A stretch of DNA of 64,000 nt from Poriferisphaera corsica (lineage in GTDB: Bacteria; Planctomycetota; Phycisphaerae; Phycisphaerales; Phycisphaeraceae): positions 1-64,000 of the forward strand of contig NZ_CP036425.1 of assembly GCF_007747445.1 (NCBI RefSeq), given 5' to 3'. Shown one piece after another: positions 56,438-64,000 of this stretch. The notes beneath the pieces are model-generated. The model was not told the origin of the DNA and searched no databases. It saw nothing but the letters and a program-made list of their open reading frames with translations. Position 1 is the first letter of the stretch. Each line of letters starts with the position of its first letter. A program made the position numbers and the translations under genes.

Positions 56438-56527
56438 TCAGTGAGTCACCTGCCTCGTGCCGCGCGTGGTTGCGGTCGTGGTCGTTGTGGTGGTTTCCGC
56501 GGTGGTTGTGGTGACACGCTTGGTCAT
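56438..56527 (-). CDS. Threonine-rich leader peptide (putative thrS attenuator)
   Basis: A 29-codon frame, too short for usual gene calls. ATG 56527 is preceded by AGGA at seven bases. The peptide has Thr at positions 2, 6-9, 12-18, 20-21, 24 and 28: 16 of 29 residues, including seven in a row. A strong intrinsic terminator follows the stop codon by 26 bases. This is the architecture of amino-acid leader peptides such as thrL of E. coli. The next gene on the strand is thrS, threonyl-tRNA synthetase. A scarcity of charged tRNA-Thr would stall the ribosome in codons 12-21 and leave CGAGGC free to pair with the terminator. This is inference; the alternative is a chance low-complexity frame next to an unrelated terminator. 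Confidence 0.7.
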   Translation of the reverse strand: MTKRVTTTTAETTTTTTTATTRGTRQVTH

Positions 56528-56555
56528 GCTCGGTTCCTGAATGATTATCTATATC

Positions 56556-56584
56556 AAGGTATCGGTTTGTGGGGGTGGGTGCAA
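56556..56584 (-). promoter_or_regulatory. Weak promoter candidate for the leader
   Basis: On the minus strand TTGCAC (56584-56579) and TACCTT (56561-56556) are 17 bases apart, ending about 29 bases before the leader ATG. Both hexamers are imperfect. An AT-rich TATAGATAAT at 56553-56544 is an alternative -10 but would leave little room for the ribosome-binding site. Confidence 0.3.
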
Positions 56585-56675
56585 ATAGAAGGGAAGGGTG
56601 CGGTGATGGGCATACGCGTGAGGAATGGGGTAGGGGGGCGGATTGATTTTCATTGGTGATAGGGGGAATGGGTTG

Positions 56676-56961
56676 GTTGTGTGGGTGATAAGTACAAAAG
56701 TGTGATTGAAATGGGATATTTTAGTGTGTTTGGGCTATTGACTTGTGCGTCTTGACTATGGCGGTGCTGGGTTCGTTTGATAGATAATAGTCAATTGACA
56801 TCAGCACGAATATTGATGGCCGATCGTTCGATGGGTTGCGATATCTTTAACAGGCTCGGTTCTTTTCGTAGAGCATTGTGAAGCATGTGTTGTTTGGTGC
56901 TGCTGTATGTTACGGGCAATATTTAAGGGGTAGTGGGTCGGCTGCTATGTGGTAAGTCGAG
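56676..56961 (+). repeat. Duplicated upstream region, copy 1 (gap 56528-57111)
   Basis: Two blocks match the region upstream of the paralog at 62185: 56676-56760 (TTGAAATG.GATA.TTTAGTGT and TTTGGGCTATTGACTTGTG) and 56938-56961 (stem-loop TCGGCT, loop GCTATGTGGT, AGTCGA). The intervening sequence is not similar. No gene is visible in 56528-57111. Confidence 0.65.
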
Positions 56962-57111
56962 CGAGGTTATCGTATGCGATGAGCCAAGAGAATCATGTAG
57001 AAGTTCATCGTTCATTTTGTTGCAGGCAAATTGAGATTGTGGTGGTGTGTTTGTCTACAAACCTAAATTTTGTTGTTATATGAAAACAAACTTTATTGAT
57101 AAGGCGAGAAC

Positions 57112-59478
57112 ATGACGAATAGAGCATTTTGTTATTTATGTACCCTTATATCGTTCTGGTACATTACAGGATTAGCGTATAGTAGTATTCCGGCAACATA
57201 TGAGAATGAAAAATATGGGGTGCAGGCGTATTGGGCGTTTGATGACGATATTGATGAATACAATTCAAGTGGTAATTATTATAAGGATCACTCGGGGCAT
57301 AATCGAAATTTGATAACAGCGGTCATGCCTACTTTATCAAGCCCGAATTTCCAATCTCATCCACTCATAAACAGTCATTATCCCAAAGTACCAAATACTG
57401 GCCGGGTTAATGACGCGTATGTAAAGGTGAGTAAAGATCGTCGACCACTTATTTATATTTTTCCGGCAAATGAGCCTTTATGGCGAAGTTATACCATCGA
57501 GGGCAGCTTTCGACTTCGGGCGGATATAGATCAGATTACTGAGTTTAATAGATTTTTGTTTTCATTTGACCGTTCTGATTTTTTACCAAACCCAAATGAT
57601 ATTGATATATTTGTGAAGGATGATGGGCATCTAAAATTCTTAAGCGATCATCCGTACGTTAGTCTTACGATGACAAACCATCAGATTCAACACGACAAGT
57701 GGTACCATTTTGCAGTAGTTAGTGACGGTAAGACGCTGAGTTTAATACTTGGTTACAAGGACACTAATGGGGAATTTGTAACCGATGAGATCGTGCACAC
57801 CTATACGAATACTGCCGAACCATCTATCGTGGTAAGCGAAGCCCAAATAAGTGTAGGTGGTGTAGGAATCGATAGGGGATGGGGCGATTCAAATGCACTC
57901 GGTAATGGCGATATGGATGAGGTTCGTTTATCAAATATTGCAATTGCGCCTGCTGGCTTGTTGATGAATCAGAATATGAACAATGCGAGTTCACAGGTGG
58001 CTGTCGAATTTCCTATGAATAGTAGCAATGATGATTCTATTGAGGAGATAGCGGAGCCTGGCCCGATCAGGAGTATTACAAAATGGGGAGATTATCTGTT
58101 AGGTGTGCGGGTCGGACCAAATGAGAATATCGCTTCATTTTTAGGTAAAAATGTCCACGTTACATCACCGTATTTTTCCGGTGCTACTGAGGTGCAAAAT
58201 CTGGTCATTCATGTTTTTATGAGTCGTGATCAGGGTAGTACATGGGAGCGAATCAAAAATATTGATGTTCAAGGGGGGCAACCGTCAGGTCAAACTTACG
58301 CTAATCTGATTGTGCCAACAGATATCACGATCAGTGCGCAGGATGGTTTTGTCGTTGTGGCGTATCGCGCGGAAAAATATGATCTAAAAGAGTCGAATAA
58401 TTGGAAAAATGAGATCAAAGATTTCGACAAGATGGGTTTGCATGTTGTCAATCAGATACATGATCGCGTACCTTTAGAAGGCTATTATGGGGTGCGTGAC
58501 TCAAATTATGGCAACAAGATTATTGCTAGTAGTTTTACGGTTACACATAGAATTGAAACGACTCTGACGAGTAGGATTTATGAGCCAATCGAGTTGGTGC
58601 ATGTTGATTCGAAAGATATTTCTACTCAGGCTTATAATTCGAGTTTAGAAACATCATATTTTGTGGGGGCCCCGCATATTTATCGCGCTTCTGATAGTTC
58701 TTGTATCGTTTTTTACGACAATGAAGTCGCAGATAATGACCCGACCAATGGTCACAATCAGTTGATTGCTTATAGGCGAATAACGTTTGGTAGTAACCAT
58801 CACATAGCAGTTTTATCAAATGAGTATCAGTTAACAAAGACAGATAATCGGATTCTTAAACGGGATGGAATGGCGACGGTAGCGCGTGTTAAAGCAAAGT
58901 CGGGTGGCCGCGATAAGGTGTTTGTTGTATTTGAGGGTATTGAGGATAAGACGGGTGCCAATCGTAATGTTGTGTGGGGGTTAATCGGTGAATTGCCGCA
59001 GCATAATGCGGGGAGCTCGCATGCGTTTCAGAATGACGAGCCGTTTGAGGTCTATAAATCGCCTACGAAGCCGAATGGTCAGAAATATAATGCGTATGCG
59101 CCTTATATCGTGCGTTTGTATGATGGCGATGAGATTTTGAATGATTATCCCAATTATGCGATCGCATTTTGTACGGATGAGGATGTGTATTTGATCAATG
59201 ATAGGGCTCCGGCTGATTCACCGAGTGAGGATGTCATGAAGCGAAGATCAACGATCAAGGTTGTTTTTGGTAAGTATGCAGAAACGCCGTTATATCAACG
59301 TATTTTTAGTTCGCCCAAGACAGTATGGCCTGGGTATATGGTGGATGTAAGAGATCCGAATGAATTTCATAGCTATATGCCGGGTCTTGTGAGGCTGTCA
59401 GAAAATAGTCTTTACATCATTGTTGACTACTTTAATAACCATCAAGCAGGCTTCGGTTTCAGGCGTGCGGCTAATTAA
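57112..59478 (+). CDS. Secreted LamG plus Asp-box (sialidase-like) protein, paralog 2
   Basis: A 788-residue exported protein with a signal peptide (FWYITGLAYSSIPA region). N-terminal jellyroll (AYWAFDDDIDEYN; MDEVRLSNIAI) followed by a propeller-like region with Asp-box MSRDQGSTWERI. Shared blocks with paralog 1: LLGVRVGPNENI, KRDGMATVARVKAKS, YNAYAPYIV and FCTDEDVYLIND. It is the longest paralog. AAGGCGAG precedes ATG 57112. It is followed after 55 bases by paralog 3 on the same strand with no terminator, so the two are probably co-transcribed. Whether it is an enzyme is unclear, as sialidase catalytic residues are not obvious. Confidence 0.8.
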   Translation: MTNRAFCYLCTLISFWYITGLAYSSIPATYENEKYGVQAYWAFDDDIDEYNSSGNYYKDHSGHNRNLITAVMPTLSSPNFQSHPLINSHYPKVPNTGRVNDAYVKVSKDRRPLIYIFPANEPLWRSYTIEGSFRLRADIDQITEFNRFLFSFDRSDFLPNPNDIDIFVKDDGHLKFLSDHPYVSLTMTNHQIQHDKWYHFAVVSDGKTLSLILGYKDTNGEFVTDEIVHTYTNTAEPSIVVSEAQISVGGVGIDRGWGDSNALGNGDMDEVRLSNIAIAPAGLLMNQNMNNASSQVAVEFPMNSSNDDSIEEIAEPGPIRSITKWGDYLLGVRVGPNENIASFLGKNVHVTSPYFSGATEVQNLVIHVFMSRDQGSTWERIKNIDVQGGQPSGQTYANLIVPTDITISAQDGFVVVAYRAEKYDLKESNNWKNEIKDFDKMGLHVVNQIHDRVPLEGYYGVRDSNYGNKIIASSFTVTHRIETTLTSRIYEPIELVHVDSKDISTQAYNSSLETSYFVGAPHIYRASDSSCIVFYDNEVADNDPTNGHNQLIAYRRITFGSNHHIAVLSNEYQLTKTDNRILKRDGMATVARVKAKSGGRDKVFVVFEGIEDKTGANRNVVWGLIGELPQHNAGSSHAFQNDEPFEVYKSPTKPNGQKYNAYAPYIVRLYDGDEILNDYPNYAIAFCTDEDVYLINDRAPADSPSEDVMKRRSTIKVVFGKYAETPLYQRIFSSPKTVWPGYMVDVRDPNEFHSYMPGLVRLSENSLYIIVDYFNNHQAGFGFRRAAN

Positions 59479-59533
59479 TAAGAATAGGCGAATTGGAATA
59501 AATATAAATCACTCAATGTGAAGGAATATAAAG

Positions 59534-61711
59534 ATGAGATCATACAGTATGATCAGTTGTATCGTTGTGTTATTGATGAGTTGGTGTGGGGTTGTGCATG
59601 GGGAGTCGTGGCAGCGAGGTGTGAAGGCATATTGGCGGTTTGAGAAGAATCTTGCGGGGGATGGGATTCATCAGTTTGATGATAGCATGAAGAATGGAAC
59701 TGGTTTGTGGGGGTCGGCGTGGCCGGGCGAGAGTACGGATGTTCCGTTTAGTGGGGTGGTGTCTAACAATGGATATGCGACAGCGCATTCGTTATTTGTA
59801 GATGATGATCTTCATTTGATGACGAACACAGAAGCGCATATTAATGGTGGTCGGTTGGTGAAGGTTGATATTGAGACTCTCAGTTTTCGTCAGTTTACGG
59901 TAGAGGCGAGTTACAAGCCGGACTTTACGAATTATTCGAATAGTGGCTGGCGATCGGTGATTGCGTGTCAGGTTTGGAATAAGTATGAGGCGGGTCATGC
60001 GGTACGTGACGGGTCGTTTGTGAATGAAGTATTCCGAATATTGTGTAAGAGTGATGGTAGTATTGAGTTGCGAGTGGTTGGGCCAGACGATACTTATGTG
60101 ATCTCGACTCCAGCAGGTTACATGCCGACGAATGCTGGGAGTGAGCAGTGGTACAACATGGTGGCGGTCGGTGATGGTAAGACGGTCAAGTTTGTGATCA
60201 ATGGAGAGTTGATCGGTACGGCTATGATTGATCCGGCCCATAAGTTGAATTTCAGGATAGCGAATGATATTGCCAACAATGATACGATTGCTCGCTGGGC
60301 TGTTGGTTCTTCGCGGCATTGGAATAGTTCGAGTCAGGGTTTATTTGCACGGGGAAAGATTGATGAGGTTCGGCTGTCTAATATTGCATTAGATGAGTCG
60401 GCGTGGTTGCAGAACGACATGCCGACAATCGAGAATATGGTGTGGGAACAGGTTTATGGTCATGAGAAGGAGGACGATGGTGATCCTGCGACGGGGGCGG
60501 ATGATAATCCCGGGCCGTTCCGTCACATTACATCATGGGCGGGGCAGCTGTGGGGTATGACGGTAGAGCAACATGATGAAGATGGCAACGGGGTGGATGA
60601 GAATTATCTGGTTTTGTATTGGAGTGTCGATGAGGGGGATACGTGGACTCAACTGCAAAAAAGAGGCGAGACGGAAACACATGAATATAAAGATCCGATG
60701 TTCTTCTACGGGGATGTGAAAGATAGCTCGGGTAATATTGAGCAGCAGCTGCTTATTGCTTATCTCAAGAGGTATTCGGGGGCAAGTACAGGGCCTTGGT
60801 TTATGCATGTTGAAGAATATCTAAAAATACCGGAGAACGCGGCTTCAACTTCGAGTGCAGTGATAGGGTATTCGGATTCGCCGTATTTGCATGCATTGTC
60901 GGATGGGACGTTACAGTTGTATTACGTTTTTGAACCGAATTGGTCGCCGCATAATAATCGTACAAGTGGACGACAGGATCGGTATGTTGTGATGCGTCAT
61001 CTTACGTTCGATTCGGTAGCAGGGGTGGCGTTGGGTGATACAAATCATCAATCGGTTTGGGTGAGTGATTTGAGTAATTACATGACGAATGGGCGTCAGG
61101 ATGGGATGCCGAGCGTTGTGACGTTGAAGGAGGGGAGTTCGGGTAATGATGAGCTGTTAGTTGTGATGGATGGTGTTGATGAGTTGGAGAGTACGACGGA
61201 GCAGCCGCACAATATTGTGCATGGTGTGCGAGTGAGTAATGGCGGGAAGCTACAGGCGGATTGGGACAGTGGAGTGAGAAGTGTTTTATATGAGAGTACG
61301 AAGCATGGATATCACGGGCGAAAGTTTAATGCGTATTCGCCGTATGCGGTAATGCCGATGAGTAATCTTTATAACAATAGCTTGATGGATGGTGATGGGG
61401 AAGACCGTGTTTGGGTAGCGTTCTCGACGGATGAGGATTTTGAAGAGCATAGTGCGGACAGCCCGTTTACGCCTGAGGTTTTCAGACGATCATCGGTGAA
61501 GCTGATTGAGGTGAATACGGAGAATGGGGGGCTAAGTGTGCAGTCGGGCGGGCCAGCGGTTCTGTATACAGGGGATGAGAGTGATGATGTTGGCGATGTT
61601 CATCATTACGGGATTGGTCTACTCCGCATTGCTGATAATGAGGTCTATGGTGTTTTGGATTTCTTTAATGGAGATGTGAAGGGATTCAAATTGAGAGTGA
61701 ATGATGAATAG
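59534..61711 (+). CDS. Secreted LamG plus Asp-box (sialidase-like) protein, paralog 3
   Basis: A 725-residue exported protein with signal peptide (CIVVLLMSWCGVVHG). N-terminal LamG-like domain (AYWRFEKNLAGDG; KIDEVRLSNIALDES) and C-terminal propeller-like region with Asp-box WSVDEGDTWTQL. Shared blocks: LWGMTVEQHDED, GRQDGMPSVVTLKEGSSG, FNAYSPYAVMP and FSTDEDFEEHS. It is more G-rich than paralog 2. AAGGAATATAAAG is upstream of ATG 59534. A good terminator follows at 61744. Its divergence from paralogs 2 and 4 suggests old duplications rather than a recent tandem copy. Confidence 0.8.
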   Translation: MRSYSMISCIVVLLMSWCGVVHGESWQRGVKAYWRFEKNLAGDGIHQFDDSMKNGTGLWGSAWPGESTDVPFSGVVSNNGYATAHSLFVDDDLHLMTNTEAHINGGRLVKVDIETLSFRQFTVEASYKPDFTNYSNSGWRSVIACQVWNKYEAGHAVRDGSFVNEVFRILCKSDGSIELRVVGPDDTYVISTPAGYMPTNAGSEQWYNMVAVGDGKTVKFVINGELIGTAMIDPAHKLNFRIANDIANNDTIARWAVGSSRHWNSSSQGLFARGKIDEVRLSNIALDESAWLQNDMPTIENMVWEQVYGHEKEDDGDPATGADDNPGPFRHITSWAGQLWGMTVEQHDEDGNGVDENYLVLYWSVDEGDTWTQLQKRGETETHEYKDPMFFYGDVKDSSGNIEQQLLIAYLKRYSGASTGPWFMHVEEYLKIPENAASTSSAVIGYSDSPYLHALSDGTLQLYYVFEPNWSPHNNRTSGRQDRYVVMRHLTFDSVAGVALGDTNHQSVWVSDLSNYMTNGRQDGMPSVVTLKEGSSGNDELLVVMDGVDELESTTEQPHNIVHGVRVSNGGKLQADWDSGVRSVLYESTKHGYHGRKFNAYSPYAVMPMSNLYNNSLMDGDGEDRVWVAFSTDEDFEEHSADSPFTPEVFRRSSVKLIEVNTENGGLSVQSGGPAVLYTGDESDDVGDVHHYGIGLLRIADNEVYGVLDFFNGDVKGFKLRVNDE

Positions 61712-61743
61712 TTTGATGTGAATATGACATGTTAATTGAACTG

Positions 61744-61773
61744 AAGAGCGGAGCTTTTAGCTTCGCTCTTTTT
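61744..61773 (+). terminator. Intrinsic terminator after paralog 3
   Basis: AAGAGCG (61744-61750) pairs with CGCTCTT (61764-61770), and AGC with GCT inside; TTT follows. It separates paralogs 2-3 from paralog 4. Confidence 0.85.
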
Positions 61774-61841
61774 ATGTGGTGATATCGTAATGAAGTGATG
61801 GTGAATTGATATTCATGTGGTTTGCGTGTGGGATTTTGGCT

Positions 61842-62100
61842 GGTGTGGGCGTTATAGATAAAAGTTTGATTGAAATGAGATAATTTAGTGTATTTGGGCT
61901 ATTGACTTGTGGTTTTAGGTTATGGCTTTAAAGAGCTGTTATTAGGGATAATGGAGCTTGTACCGCGAAGGCTAGTACGAAGGAATGGATGAGTGGCGAG
62001 GTGGGTGGATGTAGATTGTGGCGCGAGTTCTTTGCTGGTGCAATTTCGGGAACAATGTGATTGAGGAAAGCATGATCGGCTTGCTATGTGGTAAGCCGAG
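61842..62100 (+). repeat. Duplicated upstream region, copy 2 (gap 61774-62184)
   Basis: Counterpart of 56676-56961. The blocks are 61842-61925 and 62076-62100; the second is a stem-loop with stem TCGGCTT/AAGCCGA and the same loop GCTATGTGGT. It ends 85 bases before ATG 62185. Confidence 0.65.
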
Positions 62101-62184
62101 AAGTGTTGTTTTGAGGAGAGATTAGTACGGATTGGAATGTTGTTTGTTTATTAATTTGATGCACTGAAGATAGAGGAAAATGAG

Positions 62185-64000
62185 ATGAAAAAATTATTAT
62201 GTCTGTGTTTATTTTTGTTATCAATAATGGGGGGGACGTTGTTTGCGGATGCAAGTGATAGTGTGTTGGCGTATTGGCGGTATGATGGGCTTACACAAAG
62301 CGTTTCGGGTGTTCCGTATTATCAAAATGATCATTCGGGAAGTGGAAACCATCTACGTAATTCAAATGGCCAGCAAGTTTATTACTCAAGTTCTGTGCCT
62401 TTTGATATTGTCCCAGAAACTTTATGGGAAAATTATCTAAGTTATTGGTTAGTTGAAACTGATATCACGCAATTGGCAAAATTTAATACTGACTATGTTA
62501 ATTATCCTTTGCCAAGTTCGCCTTCCCCAGATATTACGACAGCCAATTATGATTTAATGACAGTGGAACTAAATTATTATCCACAATTTACCGATTCATC
62601 TGGAAATCCGAATCTAAACGTTGGTGATATACGTAGTCTTTTATCATGCTATCTAAAGGATGGTAGTGGTTATGTCAGTCAACCCTTTGCGGTTGCAATG
62701 TTTGCCATTCAGGACCCGGTCAGTAGCGATGTACTGGGGAAATTCGTGACGGCTTATATTGATAACAGCAACAATATGCATTTTATTGAAGTGCCGGTTA
62801 ACGATTGTATTGTGGCGAACGCTGCTAATGAAAAGTGGTATAGCATTCGTGTTGTTAAAAGTAATACAGCTTTTGAATTATGGGTCGATGGTGAACTAAA
62901 AGCATCGGAGGCCATCTCAGGCGCGCAAACCACATTTAAGGCGCGTGGATCAGGTGAGATTTATCAGTGGAATTTAGGATATGGGCGAGATCATATCAAT
63001 GGTATTGATGGTTATACAGCTTATGGCAGATTAGATGAGATCAGAATTTCTAACAAGGTCGTTGATCAAAGTAATCTTTTGGAAACATACACTTGGAATG
63101 TTAAAGAAGAATTTAACGGGTCGGGCCCGTTTCGTAGTGTTGTGAATTTTAATGGTGCGCTGTGGGGCGTTCGAAATGGCCCGCATGAGATCGTTGAGTT
63201 GATTAATGGTGAGTATGTTGTCAAAAATCTGAACGATGGTAATAATGCAATCCATCTGTTTCGAAGTACGGATAACGGCAAGACATGGCAGCGTATGAGA
63301 GATCTGTATTATACAGATACTGACTTACGTGATCCTTCGCTATGGGCGGGTACTGTCACGGAAAGTGGTGGCACAGCGACAGCTAAGCTGCTGTTAGCTT
63401 ACGGGATTGTTAATAAAACGACAAAAAATTTCTCAGTCAAGGTTGGTATTGTGGATGGCGCATCGGCCACTACGTTGCCGAACAATTTGTCGTCGCCAAA
63501 TCTGAATAGCTCTTCAATCAAAACGATTGCAACTGGTGCTAATATTACGATCAACAAAGTGCCGAATGATCCCAATCAAGGTACCATGCCGTACCATACG
63601 TTTGTGGGGGCGCCATTTATTCTTCAAACGGGGGACAATTCTTTTCAAGTGTATTATGACAACGAGACAATAACACCATCAGACTATAATAGCGGCAATG
63701 GGTATCAGCAGATTACATGGCGAAAATTAGAATTTAACAATGGGTCGATTGTATTGCCTAGTGCTTCGCCAATATTTAATGATATTCCTATCGGAGCAAC
63801 TGGTTTGACTCGTGATGGTATGGCGACTGCGGTATCCCTTGGTAGTAATAAAATTATAGCGGTGATGGAAGGGATTAAAACAGAGACTTATCGAAGTGAT
63901 AACCAGGATAAGCCTAATGATTTTAATGTCGTGCGTTCGGTGGTATCGAATGATGGCGGTGTAACTTGGACGAATCGATCGATTATTTATGAATCTTCTA
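62185..64000 (+). CDS. Secreted LamG plus Asp-box protein, paralog 4 (cut by window end)
   Basis: The reading frame from ATG 62185 (ribosome-binding site AGAGGAAAA) is open to the last base of the window, giving at least 605 residues. The signal peptide is LLCLCLFLLSIMGGTLFA-like. The N-terminal LamG-like part begins VLAYWRYDGLTQ and includes ELWVDGELKA and RLDEIRISNK. The C-terminal part contains LWGVRNGPHEIVELINGEYV, the Asp-box RSTDNGKTWQRM and, near the end, SNDGGVTWTN. The Asp-box and following region are closest to paralog 1 at 50804 on the opposite strand (LWGVRxGPHE and RSTDNGxTWQRMRDL). AT-rich codon usage contrasts with paralog 3. The stop lies beyond the window. Confidence 0.85.
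   Translation, partial: MKKLLCLCLFLLSIMGGTLFADASDSVLAYWRYDGLTQSVSGVPYYQNDHSGSGNHLRNSNGQQVYYSSSVPFDIVPETLWENYLSYWLVETDITQLAKFNTDYVNYPLPSSPSPDITTANYDLMTVELNYYPQFTDSSGNPNLNVGDIRSLLSCYLKDGSGYVSQPFAVAMFAIQDPVSSDVLGKFVTAYIDNSNNMHFIEVPVNDCIVANAANEKWYSIRVVKSNTAFELWVDGELKASEAISGAQTTFKARGSGEIYQWNLGYGRDHINGIDGYTAYGRLDEIRISNKVVDQSNLLETYTWNVKEEFNGSGPFRSVVNFNGALWGVRNGPHEIVELINGEYVVKNLNDGNNAIHLFRSTDNGKTWQRMRDLYYTDTDLRDPSLWAGTVTESGGTATAKLLLAYGIVNKTTKNFSVKVGIVDGASATTLPNNLSSPNLNSSSIKTIATGANITINKVPNDPNQGTMPYHTFVGAPFILQTGDNSFQVYYDNETITPSDYNSGNGYQQITWRKLEFNNGSIVLPSASPIFNDIPIGATGLTRDGMATAVSLGSNKIIAVMEGIKTETYRSDNQDKPNDFNVVRSVVSNDGGVTWTNRSIIYESS

Noticed and set aside
56441-56659. 72-residue frame on the plus strand opposite the Thr-rich leader
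   Set aside because: Its Gly/Arg-rich composition is just the complement of the Thr codons; no ribosome-binding site; the minus-strand frame has the terminator and the ribosome-binding site.
56869-56995. Possible further copy of the 127-bp repeat starting TAGAGC
   Set aside because: The expected right end 127 bases on is absent and the internal blocks are not found.
1-64000. CRISPR arrays, tRNA or rRNA genes, transposase genes
   Set aside because: I looked for regularly spaced repeats, tRNA TPsiC-type sequences and transposase motifs and saw none; a tool-based search could still find a degenerate one.

Overview
The window looks like the start of a planctomycete chromosome, most likely class Phycisphaerae and possibly close to Poriferisphaera; the taxon is inference. 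Supporting evidence is dnaA at base 1, two proteins with PEP-CTERM tails, a planctomycete-style zinc-ribbon membrane protein (CPECGRPFDP), and a long MoxR/DUF58/von Willebrand A operon joined to a terpene-cyclase-fold gene and a giant coiled-coil gene. There are no rRNA or tRNA genes, no CRISPR array and no intact transposase that I can see.

Layout. 1-6.1 kb: dnaA, an unknown membrane protein, a GH18 chitinase-like secreted protein with a dockerin-like tail, a matrixin-like protease with PEP-CTERM, and a small unknown gene. 6.1-7.9 kb: a gene-free stretch that is the best origin-of-replication candidate (perfect DnaA box, inverted partner box, TTACCGACA repeats, AT-rich tract, switch from C-rich to G-rich top strand). 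7.9-10.1 kb: mutM, a lipoprotein and an ankyrin protein. 10.3-23.9 kb: a tightly packed eight-gene operon (MoxR ATPase, DUF58, two large VWA/BatA-type membrane proteins, a 1178-residue coiled-coil membrane protein, a Q/G/K-rich secreted protein, an alpha/alpha-toroid protein, an unknown exported protein). 24-31.5 kb: ppk1, dacB, a half-size EamA transporter, a SpoIIAA-like protein, a glycosyltransferase and a LysR regulator. 31.7-38 kb: gltB-gltD. 38.3-50 kb: a BASS transporter, two thioredoxin-fold proteins (one without CXXC), an RCK/TrkA-N protein, PhzF, a His/Cys-rich exported protein, MarC, a DUF1566/EF-hand protein, a PEP-CTERM amidase and a GNAT acetyltransferase. 50.8-64 kb: four paralogous secreted LamG plus Asp-box (sialidase-like) proteins, interrupted by thrS.

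Most notable observations. (1) A 29-codon open reading frame with 16 threonine codons, a ribosome-binding site and an immediately following intrinsic terminator lies upstream of thrS on the same strand; this has the architecture of a threonine leader-peptide attenuator for threonyl-tRNA synthetase. (2) A non-coding mobile-element-like family of exactly 127 bp with TAGAGC...GCTCTA ends is present in four full copies and one shortened copy, and two copies place their ends at the ribosome-binding sites of neighbouring genes. (3) Top-strand base composition flips between C-rich and G-rich at about 7.8, 31 and 54.9 kb, the last inside thrS. (4) Two of the LamG/Asp-box paralogs carry related upstream regions, including a stem-loop with an identical ten-base loop.

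All calls come from reading the sequence by eye; no database search or folding calculation was run.
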